Positions 19,046-26,923 of a DNA stretch of 26,923 bases are shown here, piece after piece (the first letter of the stretch is position 1; each line of letters begins with the position of its first letter). The DNA comes from a virus. The stretch is taken from the IMG/VR virus record IMGVR_UViG_3300040807_000248, positions 1-26,923 of that record; one strand, given 5' to 3'. The translations under genes were made by a program, and so were the position numbers. The notes beneath the pieces are model-generated. The model did no database searches. It saw only the letters and a list, made by a program, of their open reading frames with translations, and was not told the DNA's origin.

Positions 19046-19559
19046 CGAAATCGTGCGAGTTGGGCGACTCTCGCTTATCAAAGGTCGCCCCCATCATGCA
19101 GAGGAAATAGCAGACTCATTGCGCTTCTTTGACAAAAGGGAGTGCATGATATGGGGTTTGCCACCTCTTGAAGCCTTAACAGAGCCTTTTGCAACAACAG
19201 ACGCACGCATCTATACGATAAGATTTGACGATAGACCTATAGCAATGTGTGGCGTAGTACCCCTTGATGATAATCAGGGGCGTGTGTGGATGCTTGGAAC
19301 TGGTGCAATTAACAATAACTTCAGACCTTTCTTGCGTGGTTGCAAGCAGGTAATAGAAATCTTGCAAGGTGATTTAGATTTAATAGAAAACTTCTGTCCT
19401 GTAGACCATCACGAAACAATTATGTGGTTAAGTTGGTGTGGATTTACATTTGACGATGAAACATACGAAGTAAATGGTCACATGATGATGCGTTTTGTGC
19501 GTTGCAGAGTGCGACAAAATAATGTTTATTACTTAAATCAACGGCCTGTAATGCACTGA
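19038..19559 (+). CDS. GNAT-like virion-associated protein (DUF2833 / T7 gp13-like)
   Basis: The 173-residue protein resembles the GNAT-like family that includes T7 gp13 (internal virion protein A): a helical start with PHHAEEIADSLRFFDKREC, strands TIRFDDRPIAMCGVVPLDDN, GRVWMLGTGAI, and a late ETIMWLSWCGFTFDDE. Whether it acetylates anything is unclear; the canonical acetyl-CoA loop is not obvious. T7 gp13 is needed for assembly of ejection proteins. Here it sits between scaffold and capsid genes. Its last third contains a late regulatory dyad. Confidence 0.7.
   Translation: MANEIVRVGRLSLIKGRPHHAEEIADSLRFFDKRECMIWGLPPLEALTEPFATTDARIYTIRFDDRPIAMCGVVPLDDNQGRVWMLGTGAINNNFRPFLRGCKQVIEILQGDLDLIENFCPVDHHETIMWLSWCGFTFDDETYEVNGHMMMRFVRCRVRQNNVYYLNQRPVMH
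19494..19515 (+). promoter_or_regulatory. Late regulatory site ahead of the capsid gene (dyad GTTGC-N5-GCGAC)
   Basis: TTTGTGCGTTG (19494-19504) runs into GTTGCAGAGTGCGAC (19501-19515). The dyad differs at one base of 15 from iteron 2 in the initiator gene. It lies inside the GNAT-like gene (codes CRVRQ), 130 bases before the capsid ATG. A 19560-19644 gap then has no gene. Confidence 0.55.
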
Positions 19560-19644
19560 GCGACCCGAAAGGATAATCGCTTTGAGGTGATAGCACAGAC
19601 AACCGCAAAAAACCAAAACTTAACCTTATGAAAAGGACTGTAAA

Positions 19645-20457
19645 ATGGCGAATACTATTGATACCGCTTTTATTAAACAGTTTGAATCAGAGGTACACAT
19701 GGCTTATCAGCGCATGGGTTCTAAATTGCGGAACACTGTGCGTACTGTATCAAGTGTACGTGGCAACACTGTGCGTTTCCAAAAGATTGGCACAGGCTCT
19801 GCTTCAACTAAATCACGCAACGGCAACGTAGCACCTATGGAACTTGCACACACCAATGTGGAAGCAACAATGGCTGACTACTATGCCGCAGAATACATCG
19901 ACAAGTTGGACGAACTAAAGACCAACATTGATGAGCGTCAAGCAGTTGCTAAGTCTGCCGCCGCCGCATTGGGGCGTAAGACTGACGACATTCTTATCAC
20001 AGCTATGGATGCTGGTGCTAATGCAACGCAGATTAATTCAACTGCGGCCGCAGTAGACAAGGCTGACTTGCTTACTCTGTTCGAGACATTCGGTTCTGCC
20101 GATATTCCTGAAGATGGTGGGCGTTATCTTGCTATGCACCCGAAAGGTTATGCTGACCTGTTTGCAATCAACGAGTTTGCTTCAAGCGACTTTGTTGGCG
20201 AACAGAACCTGCCTTTCGCTGGCGGTATGACAATGAAGGAATTTCTTGGGTTCAAGATTTTCTCTACATCAGCCGTAACTGCTGGTAAGAACATTGCTTA
20301 TCACACTTCTGCTGTTGGTCTTGGCATTGGCTCAGACGTAACAACTGAACTCAACTATGTCGCAGAAAAAGTATCACACCTTGCCACATCAATGATGTCA
20401 ATGGGTTCTGTCGTTATTGACGACAACGGTGTGTACGAAGTTCTGGACAACAACTAA
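19645..20457 (+). CDS. Major capsid protein
   Basis: The 270-residue protein has MANTIDTAFIKQFESEVHMA, then NTVRTVSSVRGNTVRFQKIG, ADYYAAEYIDKLDELKTNID, GRYLAMHPKGYADLFAINEF, and ends VSHLATSMMSMGSVVIDDNG. This is the pattern of podovirus capsid proteins of the HK97 fold found in marine phages: an N-terminal helix, NTxxxxxKIGxGxA, and a late MxxxGAVVIDxxxV. Length fits. It is preceded by a short leader without a gene and followed by a decoration-like gene. Confidence 0.85.
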   Translation: MANTIDTAFIKQFESEVHMAYQRMGSKLRNTVRTVSSVRGNTVRFQKIGTGSASTKSRNGNVAPMELAHTNVEATMADYYAAEYIDKLDELKTNIDERQAVAKSAAAALGRKTDDILITAMDAGANATQINSTAAAVDKADLLTLFETFGSADIPEDGGRYLAMHPKGYADLFAINEFASSDFVGEQNLPFAGGMTMKEFLGFKIFSTSAVTAGKNIAYHTSAVGLGIGSDVTTELNYVAEKVSHLATSMMSMGSVVIDDNGVYEVLDNN

Positions 20458-20471
20458 AAGGAGTTAAGATT

Positions 20472-20741
20472 ATGGCATTTTCCGCAGATGGTCTAACCCT
20501 AGTTGGCGGTTCATCAGCACAGCGTATGTGGATTTACACAAGCGCAGATACTATTGCTGATATTAACACTGAAGATTACTTCCTAGATGCAATTGGCATG
20601 ATTAACAAAAATGATGTTATGTTTGTCGTTTCATCAACAGGCGGTACTCCTGTAGTTTCAACCGCATACTGTAACCAGAGCGATGGCACTAACATCGACA
20701 TCGTTAATGGTGTTGCTGTTACAGCTACTGACTCTGACTAA
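20472..20741 (+). CDS. Head decoration / head-fibre-like protein
   Basis: AAGGAG precedes the ATG. The 89-residue beta-rich protein reads MAFSADGLTLVGGSSAQRMW, then IYTSADTIADINTEDYFLDA, IGMINKNDVMFVVSSTGGTP and VNGVAVTATDSD. The F.aDGLt..GG......R.W.Y.T.D....v....YF..a...l..GD.i.v pattern is typical of small trimeric head-fibre or decoration proteins encoded after capsid genes. It probably coats the capsid. A strong hairpin follows its stop. Confidence 0.65.
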   Translation: MAFSADGLTLVGGSSAQRMWIYTSADTIADINTEDYFLDAIGMINKNDVMFVVSSTGGTPVVSTAYCNQSDGTNIDIVNGVAVTATDSD

Positions 20742-20752
20742 TAATAAGGGAG

Positions 20753-20772
20753 TGGGGGGTGTAAGCCCCCCA
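20753..20772 (+). other. GC-rich hairpin between head and tail genes
   Basis: TGGGGGG (20753-20759) and CCCCCCA (20766-20772) form a perfect 7-bp stem with a 6-nt loop. It ends seven bases before the ATG of tail tubular protein A, and the SD-like AAGGGA (20746-20751) lies on its far side. No T-run follows, so it is not a standard terminator. T7 has its main late terminator at the equivalent place, after the capsid gene. Confidence 0.6.
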
Positions 20773-20779
20773 TCACCGT

Positions 20780-21367
20780 ATGGCAAGCACTACAGCAGAT
20801 TCACCAATCGACATTTGCGCCAGAGCCTTAATACTCATAGGTGCAGACCCGATTACATCTTTCAACGATGGAACAACCGAGGCATTAGTCTCGGTCAATA
20901 TGTATGAGGACGTAGCTAGAGCCGCTTTGGTAAACTCTCGCTGGCGTTTTTCTACAAACCAAGCTGTATTAAATTTATTAACTGCCGCACCTACTGGACG
21001 CTATGACAGAGCCTATCAGTTACCTAATGATTTGCTTATGTTACACGCTGTTACAGTACAAGACCTACCAATAGAATATCAGATTTATGGCTCTAAAGTA
21101 TTTGCAGATACTGACCCAAGTGATGTGGTTATTGCAGATTATACCTATAGAGCAGAAGAAGAAGATTGGCCTTCTTATTTTACATTAGCTGTTGAGTATG
21201 CTTTGGCTGTTGTATTTGCAACATCTATTGCTAGAGACTCTAGCCTTGCCAGTCTTATGAAGACACAAGCTAATGAAGCTATGGCAAAAGCTAGAAGCCT
21301 AGACTCACAACAGCAAACAGCTAGAAAGCTAGTTACATCGAGGTTTATTGCTGAAAGGCGTAGCTAA
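20780..21367 (+). CDS. Tail tubular protein A (adaptor, gp11-like)
   Basis: The 195-residue protein reads SPIDICARALILIGADPITS, VSVNMYEDVARAALVNSRWR, FSTNQAVLNLLTAAP and YQLPNDLLMLHAVTV, with ALAVVFATSIARDSSLASLM in the C-terminal half. INxALxxxGxxPIxSxxD...A...Y...R...L....W.FA....L...YxLPxD is typical of T7 gp11-type adaptors, which bind the portal and attach the nozzle. The ATG lacks an SD within reach; the hairpin at 20753-20772 lies between. Confidence 0.85.
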   Translation: MASTTADSPIDICARALILIGADPITSFNDGTTEALVSVNMYEDVARAALVNSRWRFSTNQAVLNLLTAAPTGRYDRAYQLPNDLLMLHAVTVQDLPIEYQIYGSKVFADTDPSDVVIADYTYRAEEEDWPSYFTLAVEYALAVVFATSIARDSSLASLMKTQANEAMAKARSLDSQQQTARKLVTSRFIAERRS

Positions 21368-23631
21368 TGCCAAGTATTAAGATACCTGTTAGCAACTTTC
21401 AGTTTGGTGAAATAAGCCCATCTCTTATCTCAAGAACTGATACAAAAGTTTACCAAAATGCGGCAAAGAAGGTTGAGAACTTTTTCTTACGCAGTGAAGG
21501 TGGCTTGCTGAAAAGATATGGCACACGCAAAATCTACGAGTTTGACACAACTGTAGACTCAACTAAGACACAACAGCACAGAATTATACCGTTTATTTTT
21601 TCTGATGATGAGCGTTATATTGTATCGCTTGAGCATGAAAAGATTAGAGTGTTTCAAATTAACCCCACTACAGGGGCTGTAAGCCTCGTCAGCACCATAA
21701 CTGCTGATGTAGACAGTGCTACCCTGCCAATTACTGATGATATCATTCCTGAGGTCACATACGCCCAATCAGGGGATATTATGTTTTTAGCGCATCAAAC
21801 CTTTATGGTGCGTAAACTTGTGCGTACTAGCTTAACAGACTTTGAAGTACAGACCTTTGAGTTTGAAGAAAGTGCTGATGGCTATAGAGTTAATCAACCT
21901 TATTACTCATTTCAGGGATTAAATGTAACGCTTGACCCATCTGCTAGTAGCGGTACTGGGATTACTGTGACAACAAGCGCAAACTATTTTGACACAACTG
22001 GAACACAATCTGGCGGTAATTATCCTGATTCAAAGCACGTAGGCACAACGCTTCGTTATCATAACAATGAGATTGTCATTACTTCTGTGCAGTCTGCCAC
22101 ACAAGCAACTGGTGATATTACAGATGAACTTACTGTACACCTAGATGCAGACGCAATAGAAACAACAGACGGTATTTCAGATATTGAGATTACCTTTGCA
22201 TTGCATGGACTGGTTGTTGGTGATTCAATTACAATCGCTCATGCAGGTTCGGTAGGCGGCATATCTTCTAATCAAATCAATGGAACAAGAACCGTCCAAG
22301 AAGTAAGAAACAAAAACGTAATAGTAGTCACCGCTGGTCAAAACGCTAACTCCTCCGAGATTGGCGGTGGCTCACCCAAGATAACCACTCATGCACCAAC
22401 TACTGAGTGGTCAGAACAATCATACAGCGCATTGCGAGGATATCCGGGGGCGGTTGCGTTTCACGAGAACAGGCTGTGGTTTGGTGGAACTATTGGTCAG
22501 CCAGACGGAATATGGGCAAGCCAATCTGCGGCATACTTTAACTTTGATGTTGGCGATGCAGAAGATAATGATGCGTTAGACCTTACTGCAAGTATTGGTG
22601 AAATCAACACTGTGCGCCACATTGTGTCTAATCGTGACCTACAGATATTTAGCAGTACATCTGAATTTTATATTCCAGCATTTACTGAAAAACCAATCAC
22701 ACCAACTAATGCACAAATTAAAAGACAAACGCCTTATGGTGCTAGTTTTGTCAGACCTCAATCATTAGATGGTGCTACACTATTTGTGCAGAAAACTGGC
22801 TCTGTTCTTAGAGAGTATATCTACTCTGATGCAGAGGCCGCTTATGTAACAACTGCCATATCTGCCTTATCAAGTCATTTGATAACAGAACCAGTGCAGA
22901 TGACGATACTGCGAGGGGCTATCAATCGCCCAGAATCTTATGCGTTCCTCCTCAACAATGATGGTACTCTCGCAGTGTTTACATCTAGTAGAGCAGAACA
23001 AAGGGCTGGATGGTCACAGTGGACTACTAGCGGAAAGTTTCATTCATTATGCACAGTAGATGATAGAGTCTTTATCATAGGGCAATATGATACTGGTGCT
23101 GGCACAGATAAATTTATTTTGATGGAATTTGATGCTGACTTGAACTTGGACTTTTCTGATGAGTTTACTGGAACTGCTGGCGTTTTTGATGTATCTAGTC
23201 ACTTTGCTGACGGAGCAGTTGTTGATGTGGTTAATGGGACTGACTATCTAGGACAGTTTACAGTAGCTGGTGGTGATGTAGATGTATCTGCTGTACAATC
23301 TATTACCAGCGCAGAAATAGGTTTAGCTTTTGATGTTGAGGCAGAGACGCTTCCATTTGACGCTACTGTTTCTAATGGCCCTCTAACTGGTGAGCCTCGT
23401 TCAATAAACAGAGTTACGCTTGATTTGCTTTCTACATTATCTGTGTCTGTAAATAACAAGCCGCTTATTATACGCACTGTAACAAGCAACTTTAGCCAAG
23501 ACAGAATACCAGTTACAGGCAAAAAAGAATTTAGGCTGTTGGGTTATAGTAAAGACCCAACAATAACAATAACTCAAACAGCACCATTACCATTGCAAAT
23601 CAATGGGATAGTTGCGGAGGTATCTTTCTAA
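21367..23631 (+). CDS. Tail tubular protein B (nozzle, gp12-like)
   Basis: The 754-residue protein begins PVSNFQFGEISPSLISRTDT, then KVYQNAAKKVENFFLRSEGG and LLKRYGTRKI, followed by a long beta-rich body (IIPFIFSDDERYIVSLEHEK, GYPGAVAFHENRLWFGGTIG, QPDGIWASQSAAYFNFDVGD). The FxxGExSPxLxxRxDxxxYxxxxxxxENFxxRxxGGxxxRxGT start is the signature of podovirus nozzle proteins. Length is near T7 gp12 (794). It overlaps the gp11-like gene by one base. Confidence 0.9.
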   Translation: MPSIKIPVSNFQFGEISPSLISRTDTKVYQNAAKKVENFFLRSEGGLLKRYGTRKIYEFDTTVDSTKTQQHRIIPFIFSDDERYIVSLEHEKIRVFQINPTTGAVSLVSTITADVDSATLPITDDIIPEVTYAQSGDIMFLAHQTFMVRKLVRTSLTDFEVQTFEFEESADGYRVNQPYYSFQGLNVTLDPSASSGTGITVTTSANYFDTTGTQSGGNYPDSKHVGTTLRYHNNEIVITSVQSATQATGDITDELTVHLDADAIETTDGISDIEITFALHGLVVGDSITIAHAGSVGGISSNQINGTRTVQEVRNKNVIVVTAGQNANSSEIGGGSPKITTHAPTTEWSEQSYSALRGYPGAVAFHENRLWFGGTIGQPDGIWASQSAAYFNFDVGDAEDNDALDLTASIGEINTVRHIVSNRDLQIFSSTSEFYIPAFTEKPITPTNAQIKRQTPYGASFVRPQSLDGATLFVQKTGSVLREYIYSDAEAAYVTTAISALSSHLITEPVQMTILRGAINRPESYAFLLNNDGTLAVFTSSRAEQRAGWSQWTTSGKFHSLCTVDDRVFIIGQYDTGAGTDKFILMEFDADLNLDFSDEFTGTAGVFDVSSHFADGAVVDVVNGTDYLGQFTVAGGDVDVSAVQSITSAEIGLAFDVEAETLPFDATVSNGPLTGEPRSINRVTLDLLSTLSVSVNNKPLIIRTVTSNFSQDRIPVTGKKEFRLLGYSKDPTITITQTAPLPLQINGIVAEVSF

Positions 23632-24077
23632 TGTGGCAATTTGTAGCTTTAGCAGGTGCGGCATTTAGTGCTTACGGTCAAATGCAAGCTGGAAAAGCGG
23701 CGGCACAACAAGGTCGCTTACAGCAAGCAATGTATGAACAAGAGCGTAGGCAGAATGAGATTGAAACGCTACAGCGTCACAATGACAGGCTTGCGGCCTA
23801 TGATTCTGCAAGAGCAAGCAATCAGGCTTGGTTTGCTTTTTCTGGACGCGACCCAAGCGACCGTTCAGTTCAGGCGTTCCTCAATAAGCAACGTGAGGTA
23901 GCCTACACAGATGTTGCTCGTTCAGACGCACAAGGCTTTGCAGAAGGCGCACAGTTAGCGTTTCAAGGGCGTATGGCTAGGTATGGCGGTGAAACAAGAC
24001 GAAGGGCTTACCAGATACAAGCCATATCAACTCTAGCCTCTGGTCTGCACGACTATGGCTCAGTAAAGACAACGTAA
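23631..24077 (+). CDS. Internal virion protein B-like (gp14-like)
   Basis: The 148-residue protein begins with a hydrophobic segment WQFVALAGAAFSAYGQM, continues with Ala/Gln/Arg-rich helices (AAAQQGRLQQAMYEQERRQN, NDRLAAYDSARASNQAWFAF) then SGRDPSDRSVQAFLNKQ and QAISTLASGLHDYG. This matches T7 gp14-type ejection proteins, which are ejected first and insert in the outer membrane. Its place after the nozzle gene and before two large ejection-like genes fits T7 order. It overlaps the previous stop by one base. Confidence 0.75.
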   Translation: MWQFVALAGAAFSAYGQMQAGKAAAQQGRLQQAMYEQERRQNEIETLQRHNDRLAAYDSARASNQAWFAFSGRDPSDRSVQAFLNKQREVAYTDVARSDAQGFAEGAQLAFQGRMARYGGETRRRAYQIQAISTLASGLHDYGSVKTT

Positions 24078-24090
24078 AGAGTATTTAATT

Positions 24091-26391
24091 ATGGCTGTAA
24101 TTAGAGAGAAAATTCAATTTAGAAACCAGAAGATTGGTGTCACTCGTGTTGATACTGGTCAAGAACAGTTATGGAATACTGTCTCTCAAGCCGCAGATAC
24201 ACTTACCGCAAGAGCCTTTCAAAGCGCAGAGATAGAGGCAAAGAAAGCTGGTAAAGAAGTCGCTGAGAATATGAGCGACAAGCGTTTACGCACAATAGAC
24301 CCAGCAACAGGACAGCCTATTGCTTATCAAGCCCCTTCTGGTTTTGGCACTGTTGCCCAAGCCGCCTTCGAAGAAACGCTTGACCGCAGATACATTCGTT
24401 CTGTTGAGCAAGAAATACGCGACAAAGCAAACGAAACCTATCTTAAATATGTAAACGACCCACAAGGCCCTGAAAAATACGCAGTTGATATGGAAGACTA
24501 CGTTGGGCAAATGACCAAGAACGCCAACTCACGCTTTCAGAATATGGTGCGTGACACTGGTGCGGCCTACATTGCTAGTACCAAGCTAAACCTTCTGACT
24601 CAAAGGCAAGCTCGTATAGTTGAACAAGAGCAAGGTGCTTTAACTAAAGACAATCAGTTTGTTGTAGAAACTATTCAATCAATAGCCAAAGGTGCTGGCT
24701 CTGATTTAATGGATGCTAACTCAATACCAAGAAAGCATATACAAGCTGTTGTTGATGAGCAAATTAATGCCCTTAACACTGCTGTGGATGCTGGTATTTT
24801 TACTGACGAACAGAGACGTTCAAGGGTAAGAGAGATACAAGCGGCATTGCCAACTAGCATATTGCAAAGCGTTCTAAATGCTGACGCTACTTTTGAAATT
24901 AAATCAGAAGATGAAGGAGAAGATGGTAAAACAGTTTCAATGAATGTTGATGTTGCTTCTGATATTGAAAGTTCTTTATCTGCTGGCAGAGTTCTTAGTG
25001 ATGTCCCAGAGTCTTTGCGTCCTTATGTTCAAGAGGTTTTGGATTCAGATTCATACAAAGAAAACCCTGACCCACTTATCGCCAAAGCAACTGAGTTAAG
25101 AGTTGATTTAGGAAACACAGAAGAAACACAAAAAAAAGCTACCGCACTAGATATTAGAGTTGGTGAACTTTCTCAAGATGATAGGTTTGTTGATGCAAGT
25201 GCAACATTAACACAACAAGCCGCAGACGTAGTAGTTGCTCAAAATACTGATTCATTAAAAAACGAACCAAACCCAGATATGATTGGGTATTATATGACTG
25301 AAGAATCAGTAAACAATTCTGCACTTCAAAGATTAATACAATTCAAAGGGGTTTTGCCAGAAAGTTTTTTAACAGCGTTTGAACACGCTTTTAATTTACG
25401 CCCAATGAACAATGACCAGCTAACTAATTTATTAAGTCATTATGATAAATTATCGACTGCTCAAATTGGCTCTAAACAAATTAATGTTCTCACCTCTGAT
25501 GGCGGTTTGACACAAGAGCAAGATGCGTTTTTTAGAAGTTTATCAGCTTTATCTAAAGTAAAAGGTTCTACAAACCTTGTTAAACTAGCATCATCACTTA
25601 GAGAGGATTTTCAAAATCCAGAACTTGTTAATGAAACTTTATTAACGCAGTTTGGTGAGTTTAATAAAGATGCTAAAAAAGGTAGCACTGTACTAACTTC
25701 GTATTTATCATCAAAGTTTGGCGATGATTACACAATGCATAAGTTAGCAAGTCCTCTTGTTCAATACATGGCTTCTTCTGGCATGACATTCAAAGAAATA
25801 GATAAACAAGTAAATGCTTTGTTTGAAACTACCTACATAGAAACTGATGGTCTTGTTATTGACCGTCATAATAAAACAAGTGACAGGTCAATGTTTGCTA
25901 TTGCTAGAACTTTGCCAGACCCAAAAGAGCAAGGGATATTTGTTCGTGAAGTACAAATGATGTTAAACAAAAGATTTGGAAATGGAACATACGCTTTTAC
26001 TAAAAAACCTATAGGTATAGACAAAACTAAAATAGTTAAATTAGTACCTGTTACTACAAATCCAGCAGTTCCTGATGTGGTCCAAGTTGAAACTCGCGTG
26101 GAAGGTAAAGCTGAACCTGTCATGCAAGACATTAAAACATTTACTTACATGGCTGTTGTTGAAGATAAAAATGGGGAAATTGTATTTTTGTCTGATGAAA
26201 ATGGGCCAGTTGTCGTAACAACATCTATTGCAAAAGAAGCTATCGCGGCTCAAAGAGCTTTAGGTCAAAGCCAAGAAATTGCAACTTCGCAAAAGAAAGC
26301 TGAAATAAAAGGCAAGCGTCAAAAGGCACTTTCAGAAATAGAGGGTGAGTTGCCTACAGATGAGCAGATGTTTGAAGGTAGGTTTAATTAA
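24091..26391 (+). CDS. Internal virion protein C-like (gp15-like)
   Basis: The 766-residue protein is mostly helical and charged with no signal peptide. It begins MAVIREKIQFRNQKIGVTRV, then SQAADTLTARAFQSAEIEAK, and continues through many helical stretches and an acidic insertion (IKSEDEGEDGKTVSMNVDVA). Its length (T7 gp15 is 747) and location between the gp14-like and gp16-like genes support an ejection protein that helps form the conduit for DNA. No catalytic motif is seen. Sequence evidence alone is modest; the call rests on synteny. Confidence 0.6.
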   Translation: MAVIREKIQFRNQKIGVTRVDTGQEQLWNTVSQAADTLTARAFQSAEIEAKKAGKEVAENMSDKRLRTIDPATGQPIAYQAPSGFGTVAQAAFEETLDRRYIRSVEQEIRDKANETYLKYVNDPQGPEKYAVDMEDYVGQMTKNANSRFQNMVRDTGAAYIASTKLNLLTQRQARIVEQEQGALTKDNQFVVETIQSIAKGAGSDLMDANSIPRKHIQAVVDEQINALNTAVDAGIFTDEQRRSRVREIQAALPTSILQSVLNADATFEIKSEDEGEDGKTVSMNVDVASDIESSLSAGRVLSDVPESLRPYVQEVLDSDSYKENPDPLIAKATELRVDLGNTEETQKKATALDIRVGELSQDDRFVDASATLTQQAADVVVAQNTDSLKNEPNPDMIGYYMTEESVNNSALQRLIQFKGVLPESFLTAFEHAFNLRPMNNDQLTNLLSHYDKLSTAQIGSKQINVLTSDGGLTQEQDAFFRSLSALSKVKGSTNLVKLASSLREDFQNPELVNETLLTQFGEFNKDAKKGSTVLTSYLSSKFGDDYTMHKLASPLVQYMASSGMTFKEIDKQVNALFETTYIETDGLVIDRHNKTSDRSMFAIARTLPDPKEQGIFVREVQMMLNKRFGNGTYAFTKKPIGIDKTKIVKLVPVTTNPAVPDVVQVETRVEGKAEPVMQDIKTFTYMAVVEDKNGEIVFLSDENGPVVVTTSIAKEAIAAQRALGQSQEIATSQKKAEIKGKRQKALSEIEGELPTDEQMFEGRFN

Positions 26392-26923
26392 TGGAATTAA
26401 ACGTATGGAACACAACACAGCCAGCTTTATTGCCTGTTGATGTAAAATCTAGACAGGCATTACAGCCAGAAGAAAAGCCTGAGTTTTGGAAAGATACTGT
26501 TCCAGCTTCTATAGGTTATCAATACGCACCTATTCTAGATGCCATTAGAAACACTGTAACCTATGGCACAAAGCGTCAAGCAGGTTACAATCCACTTGAT
26601 GATATTGATGGCTATGAACAATATCAGCATACGCTTATGGATGCGTTAAATCCAGAACACATGGCTGACTTAAAAATGCAGATAGATGAAAACCTAAGAC
26701 GCAGACAAGTTTTAGCTGATTCATCGTTTTTAGCTAATTTAGGTGCTGGTATCTTTGACCCTGTTAATCTTGTTGCGCTTCCCTTTGGTGGTGCGGCCGC
26801 TACTGTTGGGCGTCAGTTTTTGCGTAGCGGTGCTGGTGTTGGTTTAACACAAGTAGGATTAGAAGTTGCTCGTGCGCCATTTGACCCATTAGCAACAACC
26901 TCTGAAGTTGCTGTTAATGTTGG
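26391..26923 (+). CDS. Internal virion protein D-like (gp16-like), cut by window end
   Basis: The ATG overlaps the previous stop (TAATG), and the frame stays open to the window end (177 complete codons). It has a polar start (MELNVWNTTQPALLPVDVKS), then NPEHMADLKMQIDENLRRRQ, a hydrophobic region LANLGAGIFDPVNLVALPFG and Gly/Ala-rich helices. DPVNLVALP in a small hydrophobic block near the start recurs in giant podovirus ejection proteins. T7 gp16 has an N-terminal lytic transglycosylase domain; no such catalytic motif is seen in the visible part. Confidence 0.6.
   Translation, partial: MELNVWNTTQPALLPVDVKSRQALQPEEKPEFWKDTVPASIGYQYAPILDAIRNTVTYGTKRQAGYNPLDDIDGYEQYQHTLMDALNPEHMADLKMQIDENLRRRQVLADSSFLANLGAGIFDPVNLVALPFGGAAATVGRQFLRSGAGVGLTQVGLEVARAPFDPLATTSEVAVNV

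Overview
This window is most of a podovirus (short-tailed phage) genome. The virion genes are T7-like in kind and order: small and large terminase subunits, head-tail connector (portal), scaffold, capsid, tail tubular proteins A and B, then internal virion proteins. Several small proteins and the tail-fibre tips resemble families I know from marine phages. The 3-TM holin of the gene-transfer-agent type hints at an alphaproteobacterial host, but the host cannot be fixed from this sequence. No tRNA, rRNA, integrase, transposase, CRISPR array, DNA polymerase or phage RNA polymerase was seen.

Layout. (1) Positions 1-4154, plus strand: tail-fibre or receptor-binding genes, then a lysis block of two or three small holin-like membrane proteins, a 3-TM holin and an M15-type peptidase endolysin. 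(2) Positions 4147-11781, minus strand: a compact early region of about two dozen mostly overlapping genes. It holds a two-transmembrane peptide, a DUF932 protein, several small unknowns, two Cro/XRE-like regulators, a PD-(D/E)XK nuclease, an initiator (O-like) and helicase-loader (P-like) pair, a YqaJ/lambda-type exonuclease, a Rad52-like annealing protein and an SSB-like protein ending DDVIPF. (3) Positions 11787-12235: a regulatory hub between the divergent units, dominated by an imperfect inverted duplication. (4) Positions 12236-26923, plus strand: terminase, a cluster of small basic proteins, large terminase, portal, scaffold, a GNAT-like protein, capsid, tail tube and ejection proteins. 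The last gene (gp16-like) runs off the end.

How it fits together. A T7-type particle is joined to a lambda-type early programme. Replication probably depends on host polymerase recruited by the O/P-like pair. Two tandem 21-bp iterons followed by an AT-rich stretch lie inside the O-like gene, as in lambda ori. Recombination uses an exonuclease/annealing pair. Early control appears to use an operator of the form ACTGC-N5-TGCAG, found at three minus-strand promoters including that of a small regulator gene.

The most interesting signals are non-coding. They are (a) the ~80-bp diverged inverted duplication at 11791-11870 and 11984-12064, whose arms read outward as structured leaders of the two divergent units; (b) a 15-bp dyad, GTYGC-N5-GCGAC, shared by the iterons and by sites ahead of the portal block and the capsid gene; and (c) an 11-bp sequence, TTTGTGCGTTG, ahead of three late blocks. 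No search or folding program was run; family names come from recognising sequence features and gene order.
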